Assembly (NCBI GenBank): GCA_029379385.1
Contig: CM055608.1
Location: 29,324,350 to 29,388,349, forward strand
DNA: 64,000 bases
Reading direction: 5' to 3'
From: Quillaja saponaria
Taxonomy: Eukaryota; Streptophyta; Magnoliopsida; Fabales; Quillajaceae
Part shown: positions 1 to 13,752 of the stretch, piece by piece
How positions within the stretch are numbered: position 1 is the first letter of the stretch
Layout of the letters: each line of letters opens with the position of its first letter
Translations under genes and position numbers: made by a program
The notes under the pieces: model-generated
Seen by the model: only the letters and a program-made list of their open reading frames with translations
What the model was told of the DNA's origin: nothing
Database searches by the model: none

Positions 1-3000
1 ATTTGATCAAGCATGATGTCTTTTGTCAGAACTTCATTCTCTGATTCAGAAATATCAGGCTTTGATTTCTGCATGTCGTGTTCATCAGTGAACCCATTAA
101 GATGATCCCTTGCATCTTCCACTACAGTAAGATGCTTGCTTGGTTGTCTATTTCCAGATTTTAACTCCTGAATCTCTCTCATTGTATCATCTTGTTTGGT
201 GCTTCCATTTACGTGTTTCATCCTTCCAAGCCTTCCCATATCTACCATAGCCCTCTCGATTGCATCAATCCTTTTTAGCAAATTGTTGAAGTCTGCAAGT
301 ACATCTGGCACTACATTGATTCGATATTCACCAGTTTGTTGACCACTTTCAGAATACAGGTGACTGACCATATTATCATCCTGGAGAATAAGCCATACAG
401 TTAGATGGAAATCCCAAACAACATACAAAATACGTCAAGAGTTGCACAAAAGGAAATTGATTTCTAATTATCACAAGATGGGCTAACTATGCCTAGCCTA
501 CCCAATAGCATCCAAACAACCACGACACTATATTTTTACAAGGTTCTTAATTGTTGAATATACTATAATGAAAAAAATTAATAAATTTGGTTAAACATAA
601 GAGTAAAACTTGATCAACTACAAGAAAAAATTGAAATCAGTGTATTTAACTCATGCAGAAAATGGAAATGTCAGAAAAAGCCAGAACCAGCTTTAAGGCA
701 CCAGCTTGTTGAAAGCCCACATTCATACTCAATTTTGATAAAGTTCACCAAGTGAAATATCAACTCCACCAATATTCTGAACTACTCCTCAGGTGAAAAA
801 GAGAAAGTTATGTAGAAAATGACAAGTGAGAAAGAGAAGTTGCAGGAAATTAGCAGCATGATGCAAAATGTATGTTACAAGGAAGCGTTAAGACCAACAC
901 AGGTTATAGGAGATATATGATGGTACAGGATTTATGTGGCCGACTCAGCCAAACACATATTGCATTGGATAAGGTGGAAACAAGTGAAGTTTAAAGCAAT
1001 TCACATATTTTCAGTATCAGAATATACGAGATTTAGATGGAGTTAAGGAGCACTAATAATACTGAGATAAATGGTTGATACCTTTGATGCTTCAATTTCA
1101 ACTCTATAAGGCTTTGTTTGTAGAAGTGTCTGCTTCTCCAGAGATGTTATACTATCCTTCAAAGAACTGATAGCTGGAACATAAGCATCCAACTGACCAT
1201 GCAGTTTTCCATTTTCACCTTCCAAACTGCTAACCCTTTCTTTCAGAAGTTCAATCTCCATGGCCATGCCTTTCGAAATACTTCTATTTTCGAGGCTCTC
1301 ACATGTATCCTGTAGCTCATGGATCCTTTCCTTCAAACAAGGTTTTGTTGACAGAAGAAATCTGCAGTTCACCATATAATGTCGCAGCCTGAGTCTCCCG
1401 ATAATTCAATCTCATTTCTTTCCTTCTGCAGTTCATAGCTTAAATTTTCTTCCCTTAGTCTAGTATCTCCAATTTCATCATGCAAGTTCCTCATTGTTGA
1501 CTCCATTTTCTGATTCACTTCACGAAGGCATTCAAGCTCTTCATTTTGACAATCCTTCTCTGAGGATAGTTTGAAAATTGCTTCTCTTGGTCTTCAAGTA
1601 TCACCCGGGCCTCATCATACGTAGTCTCAAAATCTTCCACCATCTTTTGCAGATGTGTTCTCTCATTCTGTAATTCGCTGCACACCCTTTTTGTTTCAAG
1701 AAGCTCATTTTCCTTTTGAGCTAATATTTCCCTTCCACTTGTAATCTCACAATTTAATTCATCATTGACAGAATTAAGCTGATTTCAGTTCAATGTCCGA
1801 CTTCTTCAATGACTCCTTAAGATGTGAATTTTCCATTTGTACATCTTGTAAAGTCCCCACCGTTATCCTTAATTTCTCATCAAGGTCATTATTTATAAAA
1901 CAAAGTTTATCTACATCTTCACTGAGCTCTTTCAATGCCACAAGTTTTTCAAATACAATGTTCCTGTAAATCAGAGAAATATTAGTTTGAGATATCTTCT
2001 CACCTAACATGACACATATTTCTTCTTCCAGGTTACTTTTATCTTCACCCATATCTAAGACGGTTTTGATCAAGGATCTTCTCTCTTCAAACACCTTGCA
2101 ACTTTCTTCCTGCAAACTCTTATAAGCCACTTGCAAGTCTGACAGCTGCCTATGCAGAATTTCTGTTTCAGTTGCCAATTCTTCCATCCTTCGGTCTCCC
2201 TCCATTAACCTCAACCTCAATACTCCATTGTTGTCCATAATCTCTTGGGCCTCTTCTTTCAATTCCAGGAACTGCTCAGACTGGTTCCTGAACTGCTCAT
2301 CAACTGTGTGTCTTTCCTTGACAAGATTTTCCACCTTTTGCTTCAACTGCTCAATGATTGTAACAAGAACCGACTTCTCAATGACTAACTGCTGGTTTTC
2401 ATTGCAAACTGCAATGAATGAAGTTTGGCTCTCTTGAAGTTTGTGATATATATGGTTCAGAAGCATCTGGTCTTGCTCAATCAAACTTTCACAGGGATGC
2501 TCTGCATCAATGTTAAGAGTCTTCAACATCTGAAGCAAACCGATCTTTAGTAGTCTAATATTCTCTGACAAGGAATTCATATTATTCTGCTTTTGAATAT
2601 TCTCATGCTCCAATTTAGATATTACTTTCTCAGACATTTTGGATGCCTCCAAGAGTTTCTGACACTCAATTACAAGTGCAAAGTTCTTTTGTTCCAGATC
2701 TTGTGCACATCTCTGCAAGATAAATATTTCAACCTGAGCATTCACAGATTCGTCTAGTTCCTTTTCATATTCTTTTTTCCTGCACTGTCTATCTTCGCTA
2801 AGTAGATGAATCTGCAGTTCCCTATCAGCCAACTGACTTTCATTCAGCAGAACAAACTTGGAATGCTCTTCCTTCTCAGCATACAAGGAAACCAATAGCT
2901 CTTCTACTTTCTGAAGTGCAGATTCTCTTTCAGTTTCAAGAACCAAATGTTTCTGTTCCAATTCGCTGCATTTTTGCTCCAAAATTCTCAATGTTTGCCG

Positions 3001-6000
3001 AGTGATGTTTAACTGTGAAACTAGGGTTTCTTTATCAGAGATCAGACTGGATTTATCATTGTCAAGCAACATGCATGAGGCTTCTAAGCTCTTCGATTTA
3101 TCCCTCAACACTTCAAGTTCAGCATTCACATCAAATAGAGAAATCTCCAAAAGGTTGTTGTTCTCTGAAAGCTTCTTCAAATTCTCAGTTGTAATTTGTA
3201 ACTGAGAAATCAAGGTATCCTTTTCAGCAACAAGAGTGGATTTCTCTGCAAGGAGAGATTGGCATGATTCTTCAAACACCTTTACCTTTTCTCTGATGCC
3301 TTCCAACTCAAAATTCAAATCTGAAAGGGAACTTTCCAAAACGGAATTTTTCTCCATAAGTTTTTCCATGGTCTCCAGTTTTTCCAAAAGAGTTATCTTT
3401 TCACTTCTTTCTGCCTCGCATGTATCTTTTAACTGTGAATTCTCCTCCTGTAGTGTCTTCAAAAATGACCCAAAGCAGTCTGGATCACAGCCAACTGACT
3501 CAACCTGCTCCAACATAGCACAGTGTTTCTTGTTCAAAGAATTTAGTTCCTCTTTTAGACAGTAAATTTCTTGCTGAAGAGCATTTCTTTGGTCTACTCG
3601 AAGTTCAACCTCATCTTCCAGTTTCCTTATTGTCTCCCTCAGATTTAAGATCTCTTCCTGTAAATTCTTCATGGACAAAGCTGAAGAAAACTTGAGCTCA
3701 TTCAGAATTTTATTTTCATCCTTGACCTGCTGGAATTCATGACCTAAACCCTGATTACGAGTTTCCACATCCTCTAGAAGTTGAGCCTTATTATGAAGCT
3801 TCGAGGAAAGAGATCTAAGCTCTTCTTGGGATTGAGAATGCAAATGCTGTAGAGTTTGGAAAGCAGTTTCAGCCTCAATGAACCGCAATCGCTCTTCTTG
3901 TATGCATGCCCAAAGTCTACCCAATTCCTTCTGCTTCTCAATAACTTCTTCACTCTGAGATCCCATCTTCAGCACCAAAGACTCCAATTCAGACTGCAGA
4001 CTCTGATTTGTATTTTGCAAGAGAAGGCACCTTTCTTCACTGTTATTTAACTTTTCAACGCCGTCATCTATCAAGCAATGTAGCCTTTTGGCCTCCTCTT
4101 TTGCAGAAGATATTTTATGCTCCAAGTTAGATATTTTCTCCAAAGACTGCTGATACTGAAGAACAGCAGCTTCCTTGTCTTGGGTTAGTTTTACAATTGC
4201 TTGCTTCAGGGTTTCAATTTCACTTTCAGCTTTATTAGCCCACTCGGTTATCCTTCTGGCATTCTCCTGAGCTTGTTCTAGTTTTAACTCTACATTTGAT
4301 AACATCTCCAAGCACTGTTTGTATTGAACAAGAGCTGCTTCTTTTTCAGCTTCTACTCTAGCAAGATCTTGTTTTAGAGATTCAGCCTCAGTTTCAGCTT
4401 TACTAGCTCGTTCATTAAGTTCTCCAGCATCCTTTTGGGAAGAAGAGATAGTATTCTCCAGATTCGATATCTTCTCCAAACACTTCTCATACTGAAGAAA
4501 ACTGGCTTCCCTTTCAGCCTCTAATTTGTTGAGGGCTTCCTTCAAAGTTTGGACTTCAGCTTCAGCATTGCTTGCTCGTTCATTAAGTCCTCGTGAATTC
4601 TCATGTGCACGAGAGACTTCTGACTCTAGATTAGACAATCTCTCCAAACTCTTTTGATACTGAAGTAAGCTAACTTCCTTTTCAGCTTCTAATTTCACAA
4701 GGGCTTTCTTTAAGATTAAAATTCCTGTCTCTGCTTTATCCATTCTCTGAGAGTCATACAGGAAATGAGCCTCAGTATTATGCCTCCCATTGTTCTGCAT
4801 GCTTTCCTTCTCATCTGCATCATGAAAGTTGAGCCCCTTTCTAGCCCGACTTTCTGAAAAATTTGCATAATTTGCAGATTCTCCAGACCCAAAAACATCA
4901 TTAAGCTGTTTTAAACCCTTTCTGCTTGTTAGAGAATCAGATTCTACAGTAAAAGCTCCATTTCTTTTGATAGGAGATGAAAAGACCCTAAAAGCATCCT
5001 TTCTCAGTTCATCGGGATCAAAATTTGAATGTGCAAAGGATGTCATCTCAGGTGTATGTGGATCATCAGTATCTATAGAAGAGAATCCTGCAGGTACATC
5101 ATCACCCAGTACAAGAGGAACTTGGTTGGGAAATGCTTCCGCCATAGTGCGATGAGCTTGGCGAAGTGCTCCTGTTGCATGATCGTATCTCTCTGCTAAA
5201 GCACGGTATGCCCGGTAAAATTCTTCAACCAATTTCATAAGCTCTGGGCGCTGCTTGTAATACATCTCTGCCCTCCTTGCAAAGGAATCTGCATCTAGTT
5301 CAATAAGCTTAATCATCTGCTTCACCTTGGTATCCATATCTGTTCAAAATGAGAAGTAATTGCAAATTAGTTCCTCCATGAAGCAAATCCGAGGCCAATG
5401 ATTTCCAAGATGCATATCTACATAATTAAACATATTCCCACTGTCAAGCTTTTCAAGTTGTTCCAGAGATACTGAGTCTTAACTGCAGGAGAATGATTGC
5501 CCTTTTCGGGTTCTTATGCAACAATAATATAAAAACATCTGGTAAACCAAATTTCCAGCAACATAATTTTCTAATATAGAAACTGGATACTGTCTATGTG
5601 TTTGTGTGCCAGAAATATATGGAAGACACGTAGTTGCATTTTCCTCTTAGCAAAAAGAGATTAAAGAATTGCATGTTATGAAATTCAGCACATTCAAAAT
5701 AGACACAACCAAGTCAGCACTATGATCCATTAACCAACTTATATCTAACAATCATTATAATTCTAGCTCTGGTTTATGTACTCAAATGCAAAACCAGACA
5801 GATCATAATTTAATCCACTCAAGTATTTCTGGTGACGACACCAAGTATGATTTGATATCACAGATATCTGCTATGATTATCTCATTGTTTTGGTAAAGTT
5901 CAAAATTCCACAGCTTTTTGCAACAAAATCATTGTTTTCTCAAAATTCTGTAATCATCTAGGTTTCACATGACTCTAACATGAAGAAGTAGCTTCGTCCC

Positions 6001-6165
6001 CGAAAATTGTTCTGCACTATGAGAAGCAAAAATGAGAAAAAAAGCTGGCATCAGGTTATTACCAGTAAGATTTTCTTGTAGCCATTTTGAGTTCTTTGGG
6101 CTTATGTGGCTGTCCCACCACCAGGAATACTTGAGTTTTGAATCTGCTTGGGACAACGCTGCCAT
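1..6165 (-). CDS. NET1: NETWORKED 1 (NET1/KIP1-like) actin-binding protein, 3' end beyond window
   Basis: Plant actin-binding coiled-coil protein that links actin filaments to membranes. Coding exons: 6165-6063 (starts [20 protein letters not shown]), 5339-1082, and 380 to beyond base 1. Both introns are GT-AG (ACTG/gtaata with cag/ATATGG; AAAG/gtatca with ccag/GATGAT). The NAB actin-binding domain spans the exon 1/2 junction (residues about 10-90: [20 protein letters not shown], then [18 protein letters not shown]). The rest is almost entirely coiled coil, with four 56-residue repeats near residues 243-466. The frame is open from 5339 to 1774, then four single-base shifts follow near 1776, 1575, 1400 and 1332; between them NET1-like sequence continues in other frames (for example [30 protein letters not shown]). 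I chose the ATG at 6165 because NET1 family members begin a few residues before the SWWWDSH motif; an in-frame ATG at 6189 is possible. In Arabidopsis, as I recall, NET1D adjoins MCCA, matching the next gene here. Confidence 0.93.
4045..4716 (-). repeat. Four in-frame 168-bp (56-residue) coiled-coil repeats in NET1
   Basis: Inside the NET1 reading frame, four consecutive blocks of 56 residues (eight heptads) align with each other. Each contains a core like [20 protein letters not shown] followed by SNLE and, about 20 residues later, ERASKAE. Block starts are near 4716, 4548, 4380 and 4212. The third and fourth blocks are more diverged ([34 protein letters not shown]). Confidence 0.85.
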
Positions 6166-7290
6166 GATGCCAGTAAAGAACTCCAACACTTCTTTCTGAT
6201 CTTTTAGGATTCCAGCTAGTGAAAAATGATGAAAATCAATCCAGAACCAGACAGATGTGAACTTAATCCACCCAAGTCAAAACTTGTAAACAAGGCTAAA
6301 CTATTATCTCGCTCACAGCTTCTACCTAGTCATCAGAATTTACAAACATAAAACACGAATCCAGTTTCAGAATCATCAAAGCTACATATAGATTGTACCA
6401 GATTTCACAAAAACATGTTTAAATAATAAGAAACATCAAAGAAAGTACCTAGTCACTTGAAACCGCTTCCGAAAAGTAAATTGCTGCTATCTTTTAATTG
6501 TTGCAAAATACCTGATCAAAGACAATATATATAATTGATTAAAAGAACAAGAATTTAGCATAGACAAGTAAGGTGATCAAAATTTGGCCAAACAAACAGA
6601 TAAGTGTCCTATCATGATTTAGACAATAAACAAATAAATTAAATTCATATGTACCACAAACCAAACATTTCTTCCAACTTCTAACAAAATTAGACCATCA
6701 ACTGTGTACCTAATGAACATGGATGACTATATCTATGTAATTCAGAACAACCTTAAGATTCTGTAAACAAAACAATCATGGAACGAATTCAAAGCAGATA
6801 ATTTCAACAGCCAGAAACCAAAATTCGTGATGGAAAAAAGAAGGTCACAGTCATGACTCATGAGTAAGAAAATTAACAGTCACAAGAAACTCCTGAGGCA
6901 TGGTTACATCATAAACATTACATAGGCAAATATTTTGTCAATATGAGTAAATTAGAGATCAAAGAACTCACCAGGGAAAGAAAATTCATTTCTTTTTCCT
7001 TCCGTTTTGATTATCACTAACCAGAAACATCTTCAACTGGTTTTTCATTTTTCAATATTTCTTTTCCTTCTCCGATTCCCATTTCCTACCTCAACCCATT
7101 AGATCATAGATCTCTAATGTCTTTGTCTACAATGCTCTGTACGTTTCTCTCTCTTTGGTTCTGCTTTTGCCTTTTTATGTTGTAGGTTGGTACTGTCTGA
7201 GCGTTTCAGAACTGTCCAAAAGGAAAAGAAAACAAAAGTGGGCGGGGACAAAAACCCATCAACAAGAACAATAAGGAAAGTATGGAAAGG
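6166..7290 (-). other. NET1 5' leader and proximal promoter
   Basis: No coding sequence is seen. The stretch upstream of the NET1 ATG probably holds an untranslated first exon and intron: AG-ended acceptor-like sites lie just upstream of the coding exon. A pyrimidine-rich stretch (ttctctctctttgg, near 7145-7160) is typical of plant 5' leaders. The transcription start cannot be fixed from sequence alone. Confidence 0.4.
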
Positions 7291-8329
7291 AAATTGAAAT
7301 TATCAAAATTAATAATCTTTTTCGATTTGATTAGATACTCTGTTCTTCTTATATATTTCTTTAATTTGATTTTGAAAATTATTCACTCATTTTTTAGGAA
7401 ATATTTTTCTAACAGATTTTTTAAGTGACTTGATAAAGGGATATAAATAATAAAAAATCATATTTATTGTTGAAGTTGACAATAATTTTAGTATTATGTA
7501 AGAATTATTTTATTTTTAGACAATAAATGAAATTTTTAATCAGTGTCATTATGACATTAATGACACTTATTTATATAAATACACATCTAATTTGTCATTT
7601 AAAATATTTTAAAGTATTAAGTACTGAAATTATAATTAATTATGATATTTATGGAAGTATTTGTATTTTATTATAATAAATTAATTTAAATATTTAAATA
7701 ATTTTTATATTTAAGTATACTATGATATTATAATCAGATAATTTGGATATGGAGGTTTTGATTAAGAATTTTTAGTAGATTCTAATCAGAAAAAAATAAT
7801 AATAAGGATTTAGTACCTTTTTTTAACTCATAATCAGGTTTAGTAATGATCCCTATTATTTCCATAAATAATACATAATACCTTTAACATATCATCCACT
7901 TGCCACACATAATTCCAATATTCTTTTTTGATAACTTTAGTATAAAATAATTAGTTCAAAAATTATTTTATCAAATGCATACATAATTTTGATAAGTAAT
8001 TTCATTAATTATAAGTAATTCTTACTAAACGTTTTTATACAATTATTACATAACTTAAAATTCTATTATAATACTTATATAATTAATATTTTTTTAATGA
8101 ATATTCTAAGAGCACTTGTTAAGTTGTAATAAATATGATTTTTTTAAAATTGAAACTTTCGAAAAATTACAATTTTATTACATAATATTAAAATTATGAT
8201 CAACTACCACGATAAATATTGCAAAATTTATATTCATAGACTCTTAACAAGTTTCCTAAAGACACTCATTAGAAAATTTGAATAAGTAATAATCTAATTA
8301 TTAATTATAATACAATAATGTTAAGTAAA

Positions 8330-8970
8330 AACAAGCAGGCTCTTAGTTTTGGTAAGAGATTTTTTTTAAATTACAATCAAATTATTTTTAAAATATTATT
8401 GTTATAATAAAAAATTAATGGATATTTTTTTTACTAATTATAATCAGATTTCATATTAATCACGTTTGACCAATTAAAAATTTATAAAAGCCACGCTCCT
8501 TCCACAAATGGCATGTTGGCATCCCAATACCATTAATACATCACTAAAAACTTAACCCACGTTAAACCCTATTCTACTTTAATGGTGATTGGATAATAAC
8601 TTATATTAATTTTTCATAATTTTATACATATTTCTATTTAAATTATAAAGCTTAAAATATGATTTTAATATTTATAAGATAAATTTCAATTAAATTAATT
8701 TTTTATATATAAAAAAAGCATAAACAATATCAAATCAAACATATTATAATTATGTTGTACCTTTTTTAAAATTAATTTTCACAAAAAATAATTAAATATG
8801 TTTTCAAATACTGACACAACTTTTAATTAAATATGTCTCAAAATATAAGTAATTCTTATCAAAAAATATACATGGCTTATAGCATGATCTAAAACTCGAT
8901 TATAATTGTAAAATAAGTGATAAAATAATTATTAATCATAATCAAATAATTTTAAGTAAAATTAAATAGG
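8330..8970. repeat. AT-rich dispersed element, copy 1
   Basis: This stretch resembles 53510-54115 in the same order and orientation. Shared landmarks are cattaatacatcac followed by aaaaactta (8531-8553), aatatcaaatca (about 8727), aagtaattctta (about 8848), gattataattgtaaaataag (about 8899) and a right end reading aggtctta or agtcctta. It is probably a non-autonomous, MITE-like element, but the ends are not clear. Confidence 0.4.
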
Positions 8971-9365
8971 TCTTACTTTAAAAATATATATATATATATT
9001 ATAAGATCACTGTTTTTTAGTTTATTAATTTTTAAAATATGTTAAATTTTAATAAATGTATTATACATCTTAATAAGTATTTATAGAACATCAATTAAAA
9101 AAATTTCTTCACAATACAAGGGCTAAAAATAATTGGTACCCAATTACCAAACTTGTTTTACCGATTAACTCTTACTTAAAAATAATTAATATAAAGGTCC
9201 TGAATTATATGAAGGTAGATAACTTCTCTAATTTGTAAGTCAAATTACATTATGCACGAAATATTTTTTATATGTTGATTATTAAGTTAGGAATGTGGAT
9301 TATTAATTGTTAATTAAGTTGAATAATAATATGTAATTTGTTGTTGACTTGAGTTAAATATTCAA

Positions 9366-9368
9366 ATA

Positions 9369-9408
<40 letters not shown>

Positions 9409-9409
9409 T
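9366..9409. repeat. (TA)n tract followed by poly-T
   Basis: About 26 bp of alternating TA run directly into about 19 T residues. It is a simple-sequence tract with no other function visible. Confidence 0.9.
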
Positions 9410-11564
9410 ACCAAACTTTGGATTAAGATTTCAACAATGTTTTTCCTTGGGTTTCCGGAATATTTGACTTGCTGGTACAAAAGTTGGTGCTTGGTTATGA
9501 GGGAAGATTGTGTACCTAAATAGATTGTGTACCTAAATGACCCAACACCTGGGCACCATTCTTGGTCAATATCAAGATTCAATCATAAAAAAACTATTTA
9601 TATTATTTTAAATATGTATAAAATAATTTATTGTCCATTTTTTTTATATAGTATTATGTCAATTAGTGTATATTTATTAAATAACACATTACTTTCAAGA
9701 TTTACTCTAATATAATTGGTAAAAATTTATTAATTAAAGGCTTAAAGCCACAAGGATGACAATATACTTTTAAAAAAACCATTTAAGTATCATCCTATAA
9801 TTTTAAACCATCAACCACTAAACTAGTGATTGGATTGATAAGTTATTATTTTGATTGGGTGAATGCTACTGAATTCTAATTTAATTGGGGTTAAATCTCT
9901 CTTCTCCTTTTTTTTTTAATTCTTAATTGTTTTCCAAATAACAGGAAATTGCAGAACTGGGGAACTCCTATCCCAAATTACTCTATTTATCACCATTTGT
10001 TAGAACTTATATCTAATGGCAAAACATTATTAATTTAATGGACATTAAGCTGCATAATTTATTAATTTATATTTAGAAATTGGTAGTTAGGTTAATTATT
10101 CTTTAAAATAAAAAAATAAAGAGAAATACTATTTTCTAGTGAGAGAGTTTGTCACTTATAGGAAAAAAAAAAAAGTACAGAAAGAAAGAGAGACCATTTT
10201 TTGACTATTTACTGAAAAAAATTCAAATTTAATTACATAATAGAAATATAAGAGAGAAATATAAAGGATTGAATTATCTAATGAAAATAACATTTATAAT
10301 CAAATTAGTTGAGAAAAATTAGTCTACAAATGAATTATCAGCAACCAACCAGTACTAGACTAGAAAGGCTTGAAACATTTCTATTTGAGTTAATTTTTCA
10401 AGAAATAGTGACGATATGTTTAGCAAATCATCCTTATTTCTTACCAAAGATTTAAATTCAAACAGGTATTTTAAATATTACATTATAAACATGAAATTAT
10501 ATTTGATCATAACTAGACTCGAAATGAATAAAAATTCTAATTAAATATTATTCGTGTTTCAATTAGATCAAGTCTTAATTGAATATTTTATCCAATGAAG
10601 TAATTAATTTTATAACTGATAAATTATCATCTCATTTAAAAATAAAAACTTAGTAATTATAATTTTTTTAATTATTTATATATTTTAACACTCCTCCATA
10701 CTTCAAACTTAAAAGTTAAAAGCAGTCCCACTTCTTTGAAGTTACACATATGAAGGGACAGTAAAGACCAAAGCTCTCAGCCTGTTGCAAATATAATATA
10801 TGAAAGTAAAGGTAATTGAATGTAATCACAGTTAGAAATTAGTTGGAGCTGAAATAGTTAGTTAGGTTTTAAACGTACAATGACAATTATAATTTGTAGC
10901 ATATGAAATTAGAAATTTTGTTGCATCAAATATAAAAGTTGTTAACAACTTCATTACAGTAGTGTGGCTCCCTGAGACACTGATCATTAGTTGTAGCAGA
11001 AAAGCACAAGGCTTTAACTTTACAAAAGCATAATGAACAGCGGGTTGTCTCATGTGTCAGACATGGGAAACTTTGTCAGATTCTCCCACTCCCACACTTT
11101 ATGGTACTGTTTTAAGGCAACTATCTTCTTTCTCCTTTGCTTAATTGAAATAAAATAAAATAACATACTAAGGCTTAGGTTGAGTTTAGTTAATTTTAAA
11201 AGTGTCTCTTATGATGCTTTTAAAATAATCTTGATTTGTAAAAAGAAATAGAAAAAATATTTTTTATAAATTAACCAAATAATTTTTATATGTTTTGATT
11301 TAAAAAAGAAAAAAAAAAGTATAGAATTCTATTGAAAATATTATCAAATTTAGTCTTAAAAAAGAAGAAGAAGAACCTGAGGGTGAAAAAAAAGGAAGCT
11401 AAGAGCCATTTTCTAGTTGGGAAGTTTTGGGAGATTCCATAATTAAAAGCTATTTGCAAAACAACACACATCAACTTACCCATCACTTGATTTTCATTAG
11501 TCTTTTATCTCTTTCACATTGGAACAATAAGAGATTAAAATTGATTTCAAAGTTCTTAATAATT

Positions 11565-12090
11565 TAGATAATCATTTCAAAGTCCTTAGTTAATAATTTA
11601 AATAATTTTTAACATAATATTAGAATCTCTATAATGAAATGATCATAAGTTTGAACTTTATATTTATTTGTCCATTTAAACAAAAAATTAGTATGTTTTT
11701 CATGAGTTTGAAAGATGAAAAGGGCATTATAACTGCAAGAGAGAATGAGGAACTAAACTACTAATGGGCCCTCCAACAACACAATAGGTGCAATTCTCAG
11801 TAGCTAATTGTCCATTTGAGAATAGAATAGCCAGCACTGTACATATATTCTCTACCCAACATCAAAATCTGGATCTGGATCATCTAACTTGCCCTGATCT
11901 TACTCTTCTATTTATATATTGCTATGTTGGCAGCTACACCATGAATTTAGAAAATTGAACAAGAAATGACACGGATTGTTTTTATTTTTAAGATTTTTAT
12001 TGTCTTTATCATGAAAGTTTGCTAAAGGTTACAGGTAATAATATACCTCTAAGATATATGATAAGTCTTAGAAAAATAATTTTTCTGTAA
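11565..12090. repeat. Tandem duplication, copy 1 (526 bp)
   Basis: Starts at tagataatcatttcaaag and is followed immediately by a second copy at 12091. The copies differ only by a 4-bp indel near 11668 and a handful of substitutions, so the duplication is recent. It is non-coding and contains a TGGGCC motif in its middle (about 11765). Confidence 0.92.
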
Positions 12091-12612
12091 TAGATAATCA
12101 TTTCAAAGTCCTTAGTTAATAATTTAAATAATTTTTAACATAATATTAGAATCTCTATAATGAAATGATCATAAGTTTGAACTTTATATTTGTCCATTTA
12201 AACAAAAAATTAGTATGTTTTTCATGAGTTTGAAAGATGAAAAGGGCATTATAACTGCAAGAGAGAATGAGGAACTAAACTACTAATGGGCCCTCCAACA
12301 ACACAATAGGTGCAATTCTCAGTAGCTAATTGTCCATTTGAGAATAGAATAGCTAGCACTGTACATATTTTCTCTACCCAACATCAAAATCTGGATCTGG
12401 ATCATCTAACTTGCACTGATCTTACTCTTCTATTTATATATTGTTTTGTTGGCAGCTGCACCATGAATTTAGAAAATTGAACAAGAAATGACACGGATTG
12501 TTTTTATTTTTAAGATTTTTATTGTCTTTATCATGAAAGTTTGCTAAAGGTTACAGGTAATAATATACCTCTAAGATATATGATAAGTCTTAGAAAAATA
12601 ATTTTTCTGTAA
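12091..12612. repeat. Tandem duplication, copy 2 (522 bp)
   Basis: Head-to-tail second copy of 11565-12090. It lacks 4 bp (tatttattt in copy 1 is tattt here) and carries scattered point differences. No transposon ends flank the pair, which fits unequal exchange or replication slippage rather than insertion. Confidence 0.92.
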
Positions 12613-13715
12613 TAGTAATTCACAGAAAAAATTTCTGAAAATTTCTATATAAATGTTAATTTTTTTTATTAAGAGAAGATTAGAAGATTGTATCTAATAA
12701 TTTAAAATATAGAGACTTCACATGTTTCTATTTAAAAAAAATTTAGTTAAAGATTCAATTCTGTAATTATTTTAAGAATAATAATAGTTTCAAATATTAT
12801 TCTCTATTTAAGTGCATATGAATTTATAATCATTGAAATGAATTCATAATCCTTGAATTAAATTCAAATTGCTAAATAAATTTATAACAGTTAAAATGAA
12901 TTGGTAACTACTAAATTGAATTCATAACTGCTAAAATAAATTTATATTTTTGAATGAAATCAAAGCATTAGTTTTACAAACTATTATGCACATCTCCATA
13001 TATTCCATGTATGGCATAATTATAAACACCCCATTTAAGATGCATTTAACGTGTGTATATATATAAATTAACTACCAATTTAGATTTTAACATTCCATCA
13101 TTAAATACTCACTTTCTAAAAATAAAATTTGACATTAATATATTTAAATTAATTAATATTTTTCACACGTACCATTTTTGAAAAAATTATAATTTTTTGT
13201 GTTTTAAATAATTAAGGTCATGAAGTAATCTCAAAAGAAAAAATAAATTGTTTGAGCATCTTAATTTTTATATATAATATTTAAAAATAATAATTATAAA
13301 ATTAAAAAAATGTGATGTTCAAAATAAATCAAAACATGTAAATTCGAAAAGTAAACAAAGAAACGGGTAAAAAGAATAACAAAAAAATTAATTAATTAAA
13401 TATTAATGCTAAGTTTTATTTTGAAAATAAAGTATTCAGGAATGAAGTGGTTCACCATTGTTAAAAAATAAAAATAAAAATAAATTAGCGTACCTTATCG
13501 CAAAATACACTTTAGATGATCTGGATCTATCAAAGTTGTCAAATATGATATCCTATTATTTGTCATGATGTTGTTATGTTAAAGTATGAACAAATATGAA
13601 TAGCCAAGTGGGCCATATCTAACTGCTAGTGTTAGTTAAAGGTTCCATATCATGTGCAAGGTTTCAACACTGCATTTTATATGTGGTTTCTTGGGTTGCA
13701 ACTACTTCTAAGTGT

Positions 13716-13752
13716 AATGGGCTATTGGGCCATTGGGCCATTGGGCCATTGG
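13716..13752. promoter_or_regulatory. 8-bp tandem array of TGGGCC/ATTGG
   Basis: The unit attgggcc repeats with an 8-bp period. It gives four TGGGCY motifs (13718, 13726, 13734, 13742) and four ATTGG motifs, which are inverted CCAAT boxes. TGGGCY is the plant site II element bound by TCP factors. The array lies about 1 kb upstream of the MCCA start, so a role there is inference. Confidence 0.5.

Larger units (their letters stand above)
7291..11564. other. AT-rich intergenic spacer
   Basis: No gene, tRNA or conserved protein segment is seen on either strand. Composition is extremely AT-rich. It contains a diverged dispersed element (8330-8970), a TA/poly-T tract (9366-9409) and a short direct repeat of attgtgtacctaaat near 9508-9537. 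Short open frames in it show no family resemblance. Confidence 0.6.
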
